This document shows, in pieces, positions 8,423-16,694 of a DNA stretch of 32,723 nt (position 1 is the stretch's first letter; each line of letters starts with the position of its first letter). The position numbers and the translations under genes are program-made. A model generated the notes under the pieces. That model made no database searches, was not told the origin of the DNA, and saw only the letters and a list, made by a program, of their open reading frames with translations. The stretch comes from Actinomycetales bacterium Ga0077552. GTDB lineage: Bacteria; Actinomycetota; Actinomycetes; Actinomycetales; Microbacteriaceae. The stretch is taken from NCBI GenBank assembly GCA_001464255.1, contig LNFD01000186.1, positions 1-32,723 of the forward strand. The letters run 5' to 3'.

Positions 8423-9666
8423 TCGAGACGACGCGCGCCCTGCTCGCCTCGCCGCGCATGACGCAGGCGCTCACCGAGGCGATCGTCGGCGTCGCGCTCG
8501 CGACCTTCGCGGTGCGCGCCCTCGTCGGCTGGCCCGGCAGCATCGCCGTGATCTCGGCCCTCGTGCTGCTCGCGGCCCTGAGCCTCGCCGGGCAGCCGGA
8601 GCGGGTCGAGTGGCGCGGCGTGCTGCCGCTCTCGCTCATCGCGCTGTTCTCGCTGCTGACCGTGAGCATCATCTGGAGCCAGTACACCTGGGCCACGATC
8701 GGCGGCATCGCCTACGCCTCTGCCTTCGCCTTCCTCGGGGTGTACATCGCGCTCGTGCGCGACCTTATCCAGCTCGTGCGCGCCGTCGGCAACGCCCTGC
8801 GCGTCATCCTCACCGCCTCCTTCGTGCTCGAAGTGCTCAGCGGCGTGCTGCTCGACGCCCCCTTCGCGTGGATCGGCATCACGGGCGACCTCGCGACGGG
8901 CGGCCCCGTGCAGGGACTCGCGGGCACGCGCAACGCTTTCGCCTTCCTCGGCGCCCTCGCCGTGCTGAGCTTCTGGATCGAGTACCGCACGCGCTCGGTC
9001 TCGCGCGGGCTGACCGCCTACTCGCTCGTGCTCGCAGGCGCGACGATCGTCTTCGCCCGCTCCCCCGTCGCCTACCTGGTGCTGGCGGCCGTGCTCGTCG
9101 TGGGCCTCGCGCTCGTCATCATCCGGCGGCAGGAGGCGCTCGCGCGACGGGCCACGCAATCGGTGCTGCTCATTTCGGCCGTCGTCTTCGCCGTGCTCGC
9201 GTGGGTCTTCCGCGGGCCGCTCATCGGCTTCGTGGATGCCGCTGCCGATGTGCGCGCCCGCACGGGCGTGTGGTCGCAGGTCGGCGACCTCGTCGCCCAG
9301 CAGCCCGTGCTCGGCTGGGGCTGGGTGGGCATGTGGCCCACTGCGGTGTACCCGTTCTCGAGCGTTCAGGAAGGCAGCGCCCCGGCCGAGTCCGCACTCA
9401 ACGCCTACGCCGACATCTGGCTGCAGCTCGGCCTCGCAGGCATCGTCGTGCTGATCGCGGCCCTCGGGCTCGCCTTCGCGCGGGCCTGGCTCGTCGCGAC
9501 CGACCGCCGCAGCACTGTGTACGTCTGGCCCGCGCTCACGCTCGTATTGCTTGCGACGGTGAGCATGACCGAGAGCTACCTGCTCTACGAGGGCGGGTTG
9601 CTTCTGTTCGTCACCTCAGCCTTCGCGGCGGCTCGCAATCGCTCGTGGCGGGGCCGATTCGACTGA
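8419..9666 (+). CDS. O-antigen ligase/polymerase (Wzy/WaaL)-like polytopic membrane protein, copy 2
   Basis: Same motif order as the upstream gene (GLAGTRNAFAFLGAL, AQQPVLGWGWVGMWP, LNAYADIWLQLGLAGIVVL); ATGA start/stop overlap with copy 1. Confidence 0.85.
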   Translation: MIETTRALLASPRMTQALTEAIVGVALATFAVRALVGWPGSIAVISALVLLAALSLAGQPERVEWRGVLPLSLIALFSLLTVSIIWSQYTWATIGGIAYASAFAFLGVYIALVRDLIQLVRAVGNALRVILTASFVLEVLSGVLLDAPFAWIGITGDLATGGPVQGLAGTRNAFAFLGALAVLSFWIEYRTRSVSRGLTAYSLVLAGATIVFARSPVAYLVLAAVLVVGLALVIIRRQEALARRATQSVLLISAVVFAVLAWVFRGPLIGFVDAAADVRARTGVWSQVGDLVAQQPVLGWGWVGMWPTAVYPFSSVQEGSAPAESALNAYADIWLQLGLAGIVVLIAALGLAFARAWLVATDRRSTVYVWPALTLVLLATVSMTESYLLYEGGLLLFVTSAFAAARNRSWRGRFD

Positions 9667-9674
9667 CGGGGGTG

Positions 9675-9693
9675 GGCGGAACGCGAATCCGCC
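9675..9693. terminator. Possible bidirectional terminator hairpin between convergent genes
   Basis: GGCGGA-acgcgaa-TCCGCC perfect 6-bp inverted repeat in the 29-nt gap between convergent stop codons; no T-tract. Confidence 0.4.
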
Positions 9694-9695
9694 AA

Positions 9696-10274
9696 CTACG
9701 ACAGTGACGCGGTGAGCGCCTCGATGAGTGGGCTCGGATCGCCCGGGGCGATGAACTCTGGTGATTCGATGATCAGCCAGTAGGCACCGATGAACACGGA
9801 GGCGGTTCCGCCGGCGCTGTCGGCACTGAAGTACCCCTCAGCGCTGGGCAGGTCGACGCTCTCCGGTGCCCTGGCGGCATCTCGCAGAATCGTCAGGCTG
9901 GGGGGATCGAGCTGGGCGACAGCGACCGAGTAGGTGACCGCGCTGGTCTGGTTGAGCCACCCGCAGGCGATGCCGCCGAGGTCGAGAGCCTGACGCGCCA
10001 GGTCGGTCGGAGCATATGTCGGGTCAGTGCCCACGTTGGGGTTGAACGCGTAGAGCGCGTCAGGTGTCAGCAGACTCGAGCATTCCAGTGTCAGCGGGAT
10101 TCCGACGAGGTCGGGTGCCTCGGGGGCACCGGTCGACGGCGGCGCCGACTCGGTGGGGTTCGTCACCGAGGGGGCGGGTGCCGCACTGGGGGTGGTCGAT
10201 TCCGGCTCGGCGACACATCCGGCGAGCACGCTCGCCCCCAATGCCATTGCCGCCACGATCGTCACTGCCCGCAT
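9696..10274 (-). CDS. Secreted lipoprotein of unknown function
   Basis: Signal peptide with lipobox MRAVTIVAAMALGASVLAGC, then a Ser/Thr/Pro-rich linker; SD-like gaggggag upstream. Confidence 0.82.
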   Translation of the reverse strand: MRAVTIVAAMALGASVLAGCVAEPESTTPSAAPAPSVTNPTESAPPSTGAPEAPDLVGIPLTLECSSLLTPDALYAFNPNVGTDPTYAPTDLARQALDLGGIACGWLNQTSAVTYSVAVAQLDPPSLTILRDAARAPESVDLPSAEGYFSADSAGGTASVFIGAYWLIIESPEFIAPGDPSPLIEALTASLS

Positions 10275-10303
10275 TGCGCGATCTCCCCTCGTCACCGCAC
10301 AAC

Positions 10304-11266
10304 CTACCGCGATGAGTGCGCCCGACACGCTGAGTCGAGAATCTCGTCGATGCCGTACTGGGCCTGCCACCCCAGTTCGCTCGAGATCAGACCGACGTCG
10401 GCAACGACTTCGGGTGCGTCACCCGGTCGGCGCTCGCGAATCACGGCAGCGGGGGCGTCGTTGATACGTCGGCGGATGCCCTCGACGACGTCACGAACGC
10501 TGGTCCCCTTTCCCGTTCCGACGTTGTAGACGCGGTGCGGCGCACCATGAACGGGCATCGAATCGACCACGGAAAGATGTGCGCGCGCCACATCGAGCAC
10601 GTGCACGAAGTCGCGCACACACGTGCCGTCGGCTGTGGGGTAGTCGTCGCCGAAGATCAGCGGCCCCTCGCCCCGTTCGAGTTTCTCCAGGACCATCGGA
10701 ACCAGGTTCAAGACGGCGACATCAGCCAACTCGGGCCACCCGGTTCCGGCGACGTTGAAGTACCGCAGGCTCACCACTCGAAGACCCTCGGCGCGCGCGG
10801 TGGCGGCCGCCAGCCACTCGCCCGCGAGCTTGCTGTAGCCGTAGGCGTTCACCGGAAGCGTGGCGGCGCTTTCGGGCACCACCCCACGGGCGTCTCCGTA
10901 GACCGCCGCTGAGGAGGAGAAGACCAGGTCGCGAACCTGAGCAAGCCGCATCGCCTCGAGCACGGTCGCGATGCCCACGAGGTTCCTGCGCATGTAGAGC
11001 AGGGGGTGGCGCACCGACTCGTCAACGCGCTTGAGCGCGGCGAAGTGAATGACCGAGTCGACCTCGTCGCTGCGCATGATTGACGCGAGGTGATCGGGGC
11101 CCTCCCGGCTGGCGAGATCGAGCGCGTACTTCACGTGCCCCGAGACCCGCTCGGGCAGCCCGGTGGCGAAGTCGTCGACGATGATCGGGGTGTCGCCGCG
11201 CTCCGCCAGCAATCGCACCACGTGAGAGCCGATGTAGCCCGATCCGCCGGTTACGAGAACGCGCAC
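10304..11266 (-). CDS. galE: UDP-glucose 4-epimerase (GalE-type SDR), copy 1
   Basis: GTG start at VRVLVTGGSGYIGSHVVRLL; FSSSAAVYG; YGYSK catalytic motif; SLRYFNVAGT; PTADGTCVRDFVHVLDVARAH. Confidence 0.9.
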   Translation of the reverse strand: MRVLVTGGSGYIGSHVVRLLAERGDTPIIVDDFATGLPERVSGHVKYALDLASREGPDHLASIMRSDEVDSVIHFAALKRVDESVRHPLLYMRRNLVGIATVLEAMRLAQVRDLVFSSSAAVYGDARGVVPESAATLPVNAYGYSKLAGEWLAAATARAEGLRVVSLRYFNVAGTGWPELADVAVLNLVPMVLEKLERGEGPLIFGDDYPTADGTCVRDFVHVLDVARAHLSVVDSMPVHGAPHRVYNVGTGKGTSVRDVVEGIRRRINDAPAAVIRERRPGDAPEVVADVGLISSELGWQAQYGIDEILDSACRAHSSR

Positions 11267-11294
11267 GCGCCGCCCTTCCCGCCTCGGCGCTCGG

Positions 11295-13922
11295 CTATCC
11301 GATCCACGTGAACCCTTGCCATCCCCACCCGATGACACGCCCGCCGAGCCAGCTGCCCTTGCCATTGCCGCTGTACAGGATGAGGTTACCTGTCGCATCG
11401 CGAGCGATGACATCAGCCCGGCCATCGCCATCGAAGTCGCCCGGGCCGTGCAGCGAGGTCATCGACTGCCAACCGTTTCCGATCTGCACCGGGGGGTTCC
11501 ACGCGCCGTTGCCTGCTCCCGCGATCACGAAGAGGAGGCCCGACGCTGACCGCGCGACAATGTCGGGCTTCTTGTCGCCCGTGAAGTCGCCGACAGGGAA
11601 GAGTGCGGTGTATGTCTGCCAGCCGGTCGCGATCTGAGTAGGTGCGCCCCACGCGAGCGGGCCAGTGCCCGGGTACAACCAGGCGACGCCGGCGGCATCG
11701 CGGGCAACCAGGTCGAAGGTTCGATCACCGTTCGCATCGCCAACCACGAACACCGATGTCATGGTGCCCCAGCCGGTGCCGACGACCGTGCCCACACTGT
11801 AACCGCCCGCACCATTGCCGTCGTAGTGGAGAAGGTCCCCCGAGGTGCTGACGGCGATCAGATCGTCGGTTCCCGAGAAGTTGATGTCTCCGACACCCGC
11901 GATGAGTCGATTGTTGGTGAAGGACAGGCCCACTACGCGGCTGCCGCCCAACCAGCTGCCGGACCCGTTGCCGAGATAGCGGAAAACCTCACCAGAGCCG
12001 GTGGTAGTCACTACGTCTCGAGCGCCATCGCGGTTCAAATCGCCGGCGCCCGCGGACTGCATGAACGGGTAGCTGACACCGCCACCGAAGCCCGACAAGC
12101 TTCCGCGGCCGTTGCCCGAGTACAGGTAGAGATCGCCGTTCGACAGTCGCCCGAGCACATCGGTCGCGCCATCGCCGTCAAAGTCGCCTGGGCTGAATAT
12201 CGACGTGAAGCCTCCCCAGCCGGTACCGATTGCCGTGCCCCCGAGCCAGCCGCCCCGACCGTTGCCCGAGTACAGCATCAGGCGGCCTGCCGCATCGCGC
12301 GCCATCACGTCGGCGAATCCATCGCCGGTGAAGTCACCCGCGCCGAAGAGGCTGTTGAGGCCGCCCCAGCCGTTGCCGACCTGCCGCGGGGCGGCGAACG
12401 AGCCGGTTCCGTCGTTGGCATGGACGAAGAGATTGCCGACCGCTGATCGCGAGATCAGGTCGTTGTGACCATCGCCGGTGAAGTCACCGGGGCTGAACAG
12501 CGCGGTGGTTCCACTCCAGTTGCCGGCGATCGACTCCGGAGCACTGAAAGTGCCGTTCGAGGCTCCGCGGTGCAGGCTCACGGCGGAGCCCGGCCCCATG
12601 CTGATGAGGTCGCGTGGCCCGTCGCCGGTGAGATCGCCGGCGCCCGTCAGGAGCGTGTAGGTCGACCATCCGGCGCCCATCGAGAGTCGCTCCCCGAACC
12701 GGCCGGCGGTGACGGGGTAGAGCCAGAGTGATCCGCTGCTGTCTCGTGCCACGATCGATGACGGAATCCCGTAGGGATCGTTCAGCCACGTCGCACTGGC
12801 AAGCCGGTTTGGTGATCCCGTTCCCGGGTTGGTGACGACGTTGGGGACCGCCTGCGACACCAGCTGGTTCGCCACCTGGGCCCCCGAGTACGACGGGTAC
12901 GCGGCGAGCGTGAGGGCGGCGAGTCCCGCGACGTGCGGGGTGGCCATCGACGTGCCTGACAGCACCGCTGACTCGGAGGCGTTGTTGAAGGCGAGCGATC
13001 GAATGTCAGAGCCCGGCGCGAACAGGTCGACGCACGGCCCGATGTTCGAGTAGGTCGCCCGGCTATCCGTCGACGTGGTCGCGCCTACGGTCAGAGCAGC
13101 CGGGGCGCTCCCCGGAGAGTAGTTGCAGGCGTTCAGACCAGAGTTGTTCCCGGCGGCGGCGGCGACGACGTAGCCAGCGTTCACCAGCGAGGTCACGGCG
13201 GCATCGAGGGGAGGGAAGACGCCCGAGGTGACAGAGAGACTCAAGTTCACGACGCCGACCGGTTGCGTCGCGATCCAGTTCAGTGCCGCCAGGAGGACGT
13301 CTGTCGTGCTCTCCTTGGCGCACGTGAAGACCCTGACAGGCACGATGGTGGCTGATTTGGCCACACCGAAGGTCGTGCTGCCCACTGTTCCTGCGACGTG
13401 GCTTCCGTGCCCTTGGCAGTCGGCGGTCTCCGGTCCGATAGCCCGATCCGGAGCGAAGTTTCGGCCGGAGAGGAGCCGCGACTGGTACTGCCCGGGGTTG
13501 GGTGAGACACCCGTGTCGACGATGTAGACCGGAACCCCGCGACCCGCCGATGAGGGGTAGGTGTACGACGTGTCGACCGGTACCGACTGTTGGTCGAGGC
13601 GAGAGAGGCCCCACGGCGCGTCGGTCTGGGTGTCGGTGAGCGCGATCGGCTGGTGCTCGTAGATCGCCTCGACCTCGGGGGAAGCGAGCAGAGCTTCGGC
13701 CTCGGATGCCGTGAGGTCGGCCGACACGGCCTCGATCACCGCGGTCATCGTCTCGGTGGTTTCGACGAGCTCGGTGACTTCGGCTGTTGAGGCGCTCGGG
13801 GCGACCTCGACGAGGTACGAAGACGTCGTCTCGTCGATCCCTACCGCGCTTGACGGTGCGATTGGAGCGGCAAGCAGACCGATTGCCGCGCTCCATGCAA
13901 CTACTACCCTTGACAACGACAT
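11295..13922 (-). CDS. Secreted S8 (subtilisin/proteinase K-like) serine peptidase with C-terminal FG-GAP/VCBS repeat domain
   Basis: Signal peptide and propeptide; intact triad motifs VYIVDTGVS (Asp), CQGHGSHVAGTVG (His), LSGTSMATPHVAG (Ser) and AAAGNN; nine GD(F/L)xGDGxxD-type repeats. Confidence 0.93.
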   Translation of the reverse strand: MSLSRVVVAWSAAIGLLAAPIAPSSAVGIDETTSSYLVEVAPSASTAEVTELVETTETMTAVIEAVSADLTASEAEALLASPEVEAIYEHQPIALTDTQTDAPWGLSRLDQQSVPVDTSYTYPSSAGRGVPVYIVDTGVSPNPGQYQSRLLSGRNFAPDRAIGPETADCQGHGSHVAGTVGSTTFGVAKSATIVPVRVFTCAKESTTDVLLAALNWIATQPVGVVNLSLSVTSGVFPPLDAAVTSLVNAGYVVAAAAGNNSGLNACNYSPGSAPAALTVGATTSTDSRATYSNIGPCVDLFAPGSDIRSLAFNNASESAVLSGTSMATPHVAGLAALTLAAYPSYSGAQVANQLVSQAVPNVVTNPGTGSPNRLASATWLNDPYGIPSSIVARDSSGSLWLYPVTAGRFGERLSMGAGWSTYTLLTGAGDLTGDGPRDLISMGPGSAVSLHRGASNGTFSAPESIAGNWSGTTALFSPGDFTGDGHNDLISRSAVGNLFVHANDGTGSFAAPRQVGNGWGGLNSLFGAGDFTGDGFADVMARDAAGRLMLYSGNGRGGWLGGTAIGTGWGGFTSIFSPGDFDGDGATDVLGRLSNGDLYLYSGNGRGSLSGFGGGVSYPFMQSAGAGDLNRDGARDVVTTTGSGEVFRYLGNGSGSWLGGSRVVGLSFTNNRLIAGVGDINFSGTDDLIAVSTSGDLLHYDGNGAGGYSVGTVVGTGWGTMTSVFVVGDANGDRTFDLVARDAAGVAWLYPGTGPLAWGAPTQIATGWQTYTALFPVGDFTGDKKPDIVARSASGLLFVIAGAGNGAWNPPVQIGNGWQSMTSLHGPGDFDGDGRADVIARDATGNLILYSGNGKGSWLGGRVIGWGWQGFTWIG
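11298..12775 (-). repeat. FG-GAP/VCBS-type repeat region in the S8 peptidase (about 10 modules of roughly 50 aa)
   Basis: Nine connectors: GDLTGDGPRDL, GDFTGDGHNDL, GDFTGDGFADV, GDFDGDGATDV, GDLNRDGARDV, GDINFSGTDDL, GDANGDRTFDL, GDFTGDKKPDI, GDFDGDGRADV; boundaries approximate. Confidence 0.85.
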
Positions 13923-14053
13923 CGTCGGCCCCCGCCTGTTCTGTGTTCACAGGGTACTTCGCTGCACGACCGTGTGGTGATTGGTGGTGTTCGTTAAGCG
14001 AGTGTGTCTCACCCGCCTGGGGTCGTCGACACTACCGCCGGAGGAGGTGACAC

Positions 14054-15214
14054 GTGCTGCTGAAGATCGAGAACACGCCCCGCCCCTACGCCTGGGGCTC
14101 GACGACGGCGATCGCCGAGCTGCTGGGCGCGGAGCCGTCGGGGGCTCCCGAGGCCGAGCTGTGGCTCGGTGATCACCCCGGTTCGCCCGCGCGCATCGTC
14201 GGGGCAGACGCGGGGGGAGCATCCGATCTCTCGGCGCTGCTGTCGGCGAGGGGCGAGAAGCTGCCGTTCCTGCTCAAGGTGCTCGCGGCCGCCGAGCCGC
14301 TCTCACTGCAAGCGCACCCCACGATCGCGCAGGCGCGTGAGGGCTTCGCGCGCGAGAACGCGGCCGGCATCGCCCTCGACGCCCCCGAGCGAAACTACAA
14401 GGACGAGCTGCACAAGCCCGAGCTCATCTACGCGCTCAGCGACCCGTTCGTCGCCCTCGCCGGCTTCCGGCCTGTGGCCGAGTCGCACGCGGCGCTCGTC
14501 GCGCTCGGCGAGCCCGCGCTCGAGCCTCTCATCGCCCGCCTCGACGACGATGCCGCACTGCCCGGGGTCGTGCGCTGGCTCATCGAGGGCGGCCCAGCGA
14601 TCGCGAGAATCGTGGATGCTCTGACCGCCGCTGCCCGCGCCCTCGAGCACGACCCCCGCGACTCCGAGGGCTGGGCGACCGTGCGGCGCCTCGCCGACCA
14701 CTACCCCGGCGACCCCGGCATCGCGCTCTCGACGCTCATGCACACGGTCGTGCTGCGCCCGGGCGAGGCGCTCTACCTGCCGACCGGGAACATCCACTCG
14801 TACCAGCAGGGTCTCGCGATCGAGGTGATGGCGGCGAGCGACAACGTGCTCCGGGGCGGGATGACCCCGAAGCACGTCGACGTGGCCGAGCTGATGCGTG
14901 TGCTCGATGCGCGACCCGTTGCCGAGCCGCGCATCGCCCCCGTCGAGGTGCAGCCGGGCGTGCGGCGGTTCTCGCCCGACGTCGTCGACTTCGCCCTCAC
15001 GGTCATCGCGGCCGGCGCCGCCGCCGACGGCGTGACGATCGAGACGCACGGCCCCGCGATCGTTCTGAGCCTGGAGGGGGACGTGACGCTCGAGGGCGTG
15101 CTCGACCTGCACCATGGGCAGGCGGCATATTCCGACGAGCCCACACTCCGCGTGGTCGGCTCGGGAGCCGCGGTCGTCGCGACGGGCCGTCACCCCGATA
15201 GCGTGGACGCATGA
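14054..15214 (+). CDS. manA: Mannose-6-phosphate isomerase, class I
   Basis: NTPRPYAWGS, LPFLLKVLAAAEPLSLQAHP, PEL cluster, LYLPTGNIHSYQQGLAIEVMAASDNVLRGG; GTG start after GGAGGAGG SD. Confidence 0.94.
   Translation: MLLKIENTPRPYAWGSTTAIAELLGAEPSGAPEAELWLGDHPGSPARIVGADAGGASDLSALLSARGEKLPFLLKVLAAAEPLSLQAHPTIAQAREGFARENAAGIALDAPERNYKDELHKPELIYALSDPFVALAGFRPVAESHAALVALGEPALEPLIARLDDDAALPGVVRWLIEGGPAIARIVDALTAAARALEHDPRDSEGWATVRRLADHYPGDPGIALSTLMHTVVLRPGEALYLPTGNIHSYQQGLAIEVMAASDNVLRGGMTPKHVDVAELMRVLDARPVAEPRIAPVEVQPGVRRFSPDVVDFALTVIAAGAAADGVTIETHGPAIVLSLEGDVTLEGVLDLHHGQAAYSDEPTLRVVGSGAAVVATGRHPDSVDA
15199..15204 (+). promoter_or_regulatory. Candidate -10 box (TAGCGT) 6 nt upstream of galE copy 2 ATG
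   Basis: TAnnnT + N6 + ATG; same spacing recurs at other genes in the window. Confidence 0.4.
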
Positions 15215-16152
15215 CCTGGCTTGTCACCGGCGGTGCCGGCTACATCGGAGCGCACGTCGTGCGCGCTCTCACCGCCGCGGGGCTGAGCCCCGTCGTGATC
15301 GACGACCTGTCGAGCGGGCACGCCGCCTTCGTGCCCGAGGGCGTGCCCTTCGTGCGCGCATCCCTTCTCGATCGCGAGGCGGTGGATGCGGTGATCGCCG
15401 ACAACGGCGTGACGGGCGTCATCCACGTAGCCGGGTTCAAGTACGCGGGCGTGAGTGTGCAGCGGCCGCTGCACACCTACGAGCAGAACGTCACGGCCAT
15501 GATCACCCTGCTCGAGTCGATGCAGCAGCACGGCGTGCAGCAGTGCGTGTTCTCATCGTCGGCGGCGGTGTACGGCGCCGTCGACGTCGACCTCGTGACC
15601 GAGGGCACGCCCAAGAACCCCACTTCGCCCTACGGCGAGTCGAAGCTCATCGGCGAGTGGCTGCTGCGCGACCAGGAGGTCGCGGCGGGCCTGCGCCACA
15701 CGAGCCTGCGGTACTTCAATGTGGTCGGCTCGGGCGATGCGGCCGTGCGCGACACGAGCCCGCACAACCTCTTCCCGCTCGTGTTCGACGCGCTCGTCGA
15801 GGGGCGCGCGCCGCGCATCAACGGCACCGACTACCCGACGCCCGACGGCACGTGCGTGCGCGACTACATCCACGTGGCCGACCTCGCGCTCGCCCACGTC
15901 GCGGGGGCACCGCTCGAGCCCGCCTACAACCTGGGGTCGGGCGACGGGGTCTCGGTGCGCCAGATCATGGATGCCGTTGCCGAGGTCACCGGCATCGCCT
16001 TCGAGCCCGAGATCGGGGTTCGCCGCGCGGGGGATCCTCCGCGCATCGTGGCGAGCGGCGAGCTCGCGGCGCGCGACCTCGGCTGGGCGATGCGCCACAC
16101 GCTCGCCGAGATGGTCGAGTCGGCCTGGCGCGCGCGGCAGGCCTCGGCCTGA
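15211..16152 (+). CDS. galE: UDP-glucose 4-epimerase (GalE-type SDR), copy 2
   Basis: MTWLVTGGAGYIGAHVVRAL; FSSSAAVYG; YGESK; LRYFNVVGSG; PTPDGTCVRDYIHVADLALAH; ATGA overlap with manA. Confidence 0.92.
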   Translation: MTWLVTGGAGYIGAHVVRALTAAGLSPVVIDDLSSGHAAFVPEGVPFVRASLLDREAVDAVIADNGVTGVIHVAGFKYAGVSVQRPLHTYEQNVTAMITLLESMQQHGVQQCVFSSSAAVYGAVDVDLVTEGTPKNPTSPYGESKLIGEWLLRDQEVAAGLRHTSLRYFNVVGSGDAAVRDTSPHNLFPLVFDALVEGRAPRINGTDYPTPDGTCVRDYIHVADLALAHVAGAPLEPAYNLGSGDGVSVRQIMDAVAEVTGIAFEPEIGVRRAGDPPRIVASGELAARDLGWAMRHTLAEMVESAWRARQASA

Positions 16153-16260
16153 GCGGCGGGGGTCGACGGCTGCCGTCGCTGAGCATCCCTCGCCCACATA
16201 GCGCGTTCTGCGGCGCGTCGCAACTCTGAATACCCGGTCGAACCTTTTACTATCCGCGAC

Positions 16261-16289
16261 TTGACGCGAGCGAATCACACGAGTGTAAT
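16261..16289 (+). promoter_or_regulatory. Sigma-70-type promoter for the whiB-family gene
   Basis: TTGACG (16261-16266), 17-nt spacer, TGTAAT (16284-16289); about 48 nt upstream of the start codon. Confidence 0.6.
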
Positions 16290-16337
16290 TAGGGCATCCC
16301 ACGCAACGGGGGTCGTGTGGGGGAAGGAGTCAGGCTG

Positions 16338-16658
16338 ATGAGCGAGTACCGGAACACTGTTCCCGGCGATTGGTTCGTCGACCCGGTCCGTCTCGGCGTT
16401 CCCGGTGTGCGCCGCCCGCGCTCGGCCGATGACGACGATTCCGCCCTCGCCTGGCAGGCCGACGCGCTGTGCGCGCAGACCGATCCGGAGGCGTTCTTCC
16501 CCGAGAAGGGCGGCTCGACGCGCGACGCCAAGAAGATCTGCACGACGTGCGAGGTCAAGACCGAGTGCCTCGAGTACGCGCTGCAGAACGACGAGCGCTT
16601 CGGCATCTGGGGCGGCCTGAGCGAGCGCGAGCGCCGCAAGCTGCGCCGCCGCGCGTGA
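16338..16658 (+). CDS. WhiB-family Fe-S transcriptional regulator (WhiB2/WhmD-like by synteny)
   Basis: Four-Cys signature CAQTDPEAFFPEKGGSTRDAKKICTTCEVKTEC, then GIWGGLSERERRKLRRR; SD aaggag. Confidence 0.95.
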   Translation: MSEYRNTVPGDWFVDPVRLGVPGVRRPRSADDDDSALAWQADALCAQTDPEAFFPEKGGSTRDAKKICTTCEVKTECLEYALQNDERFGIWGGLSERERRKLRRRA

Positions 16659-16694
16659 CCGGCCTCTCGACCGCCTCCGCCTAGAGTCGTCAGG

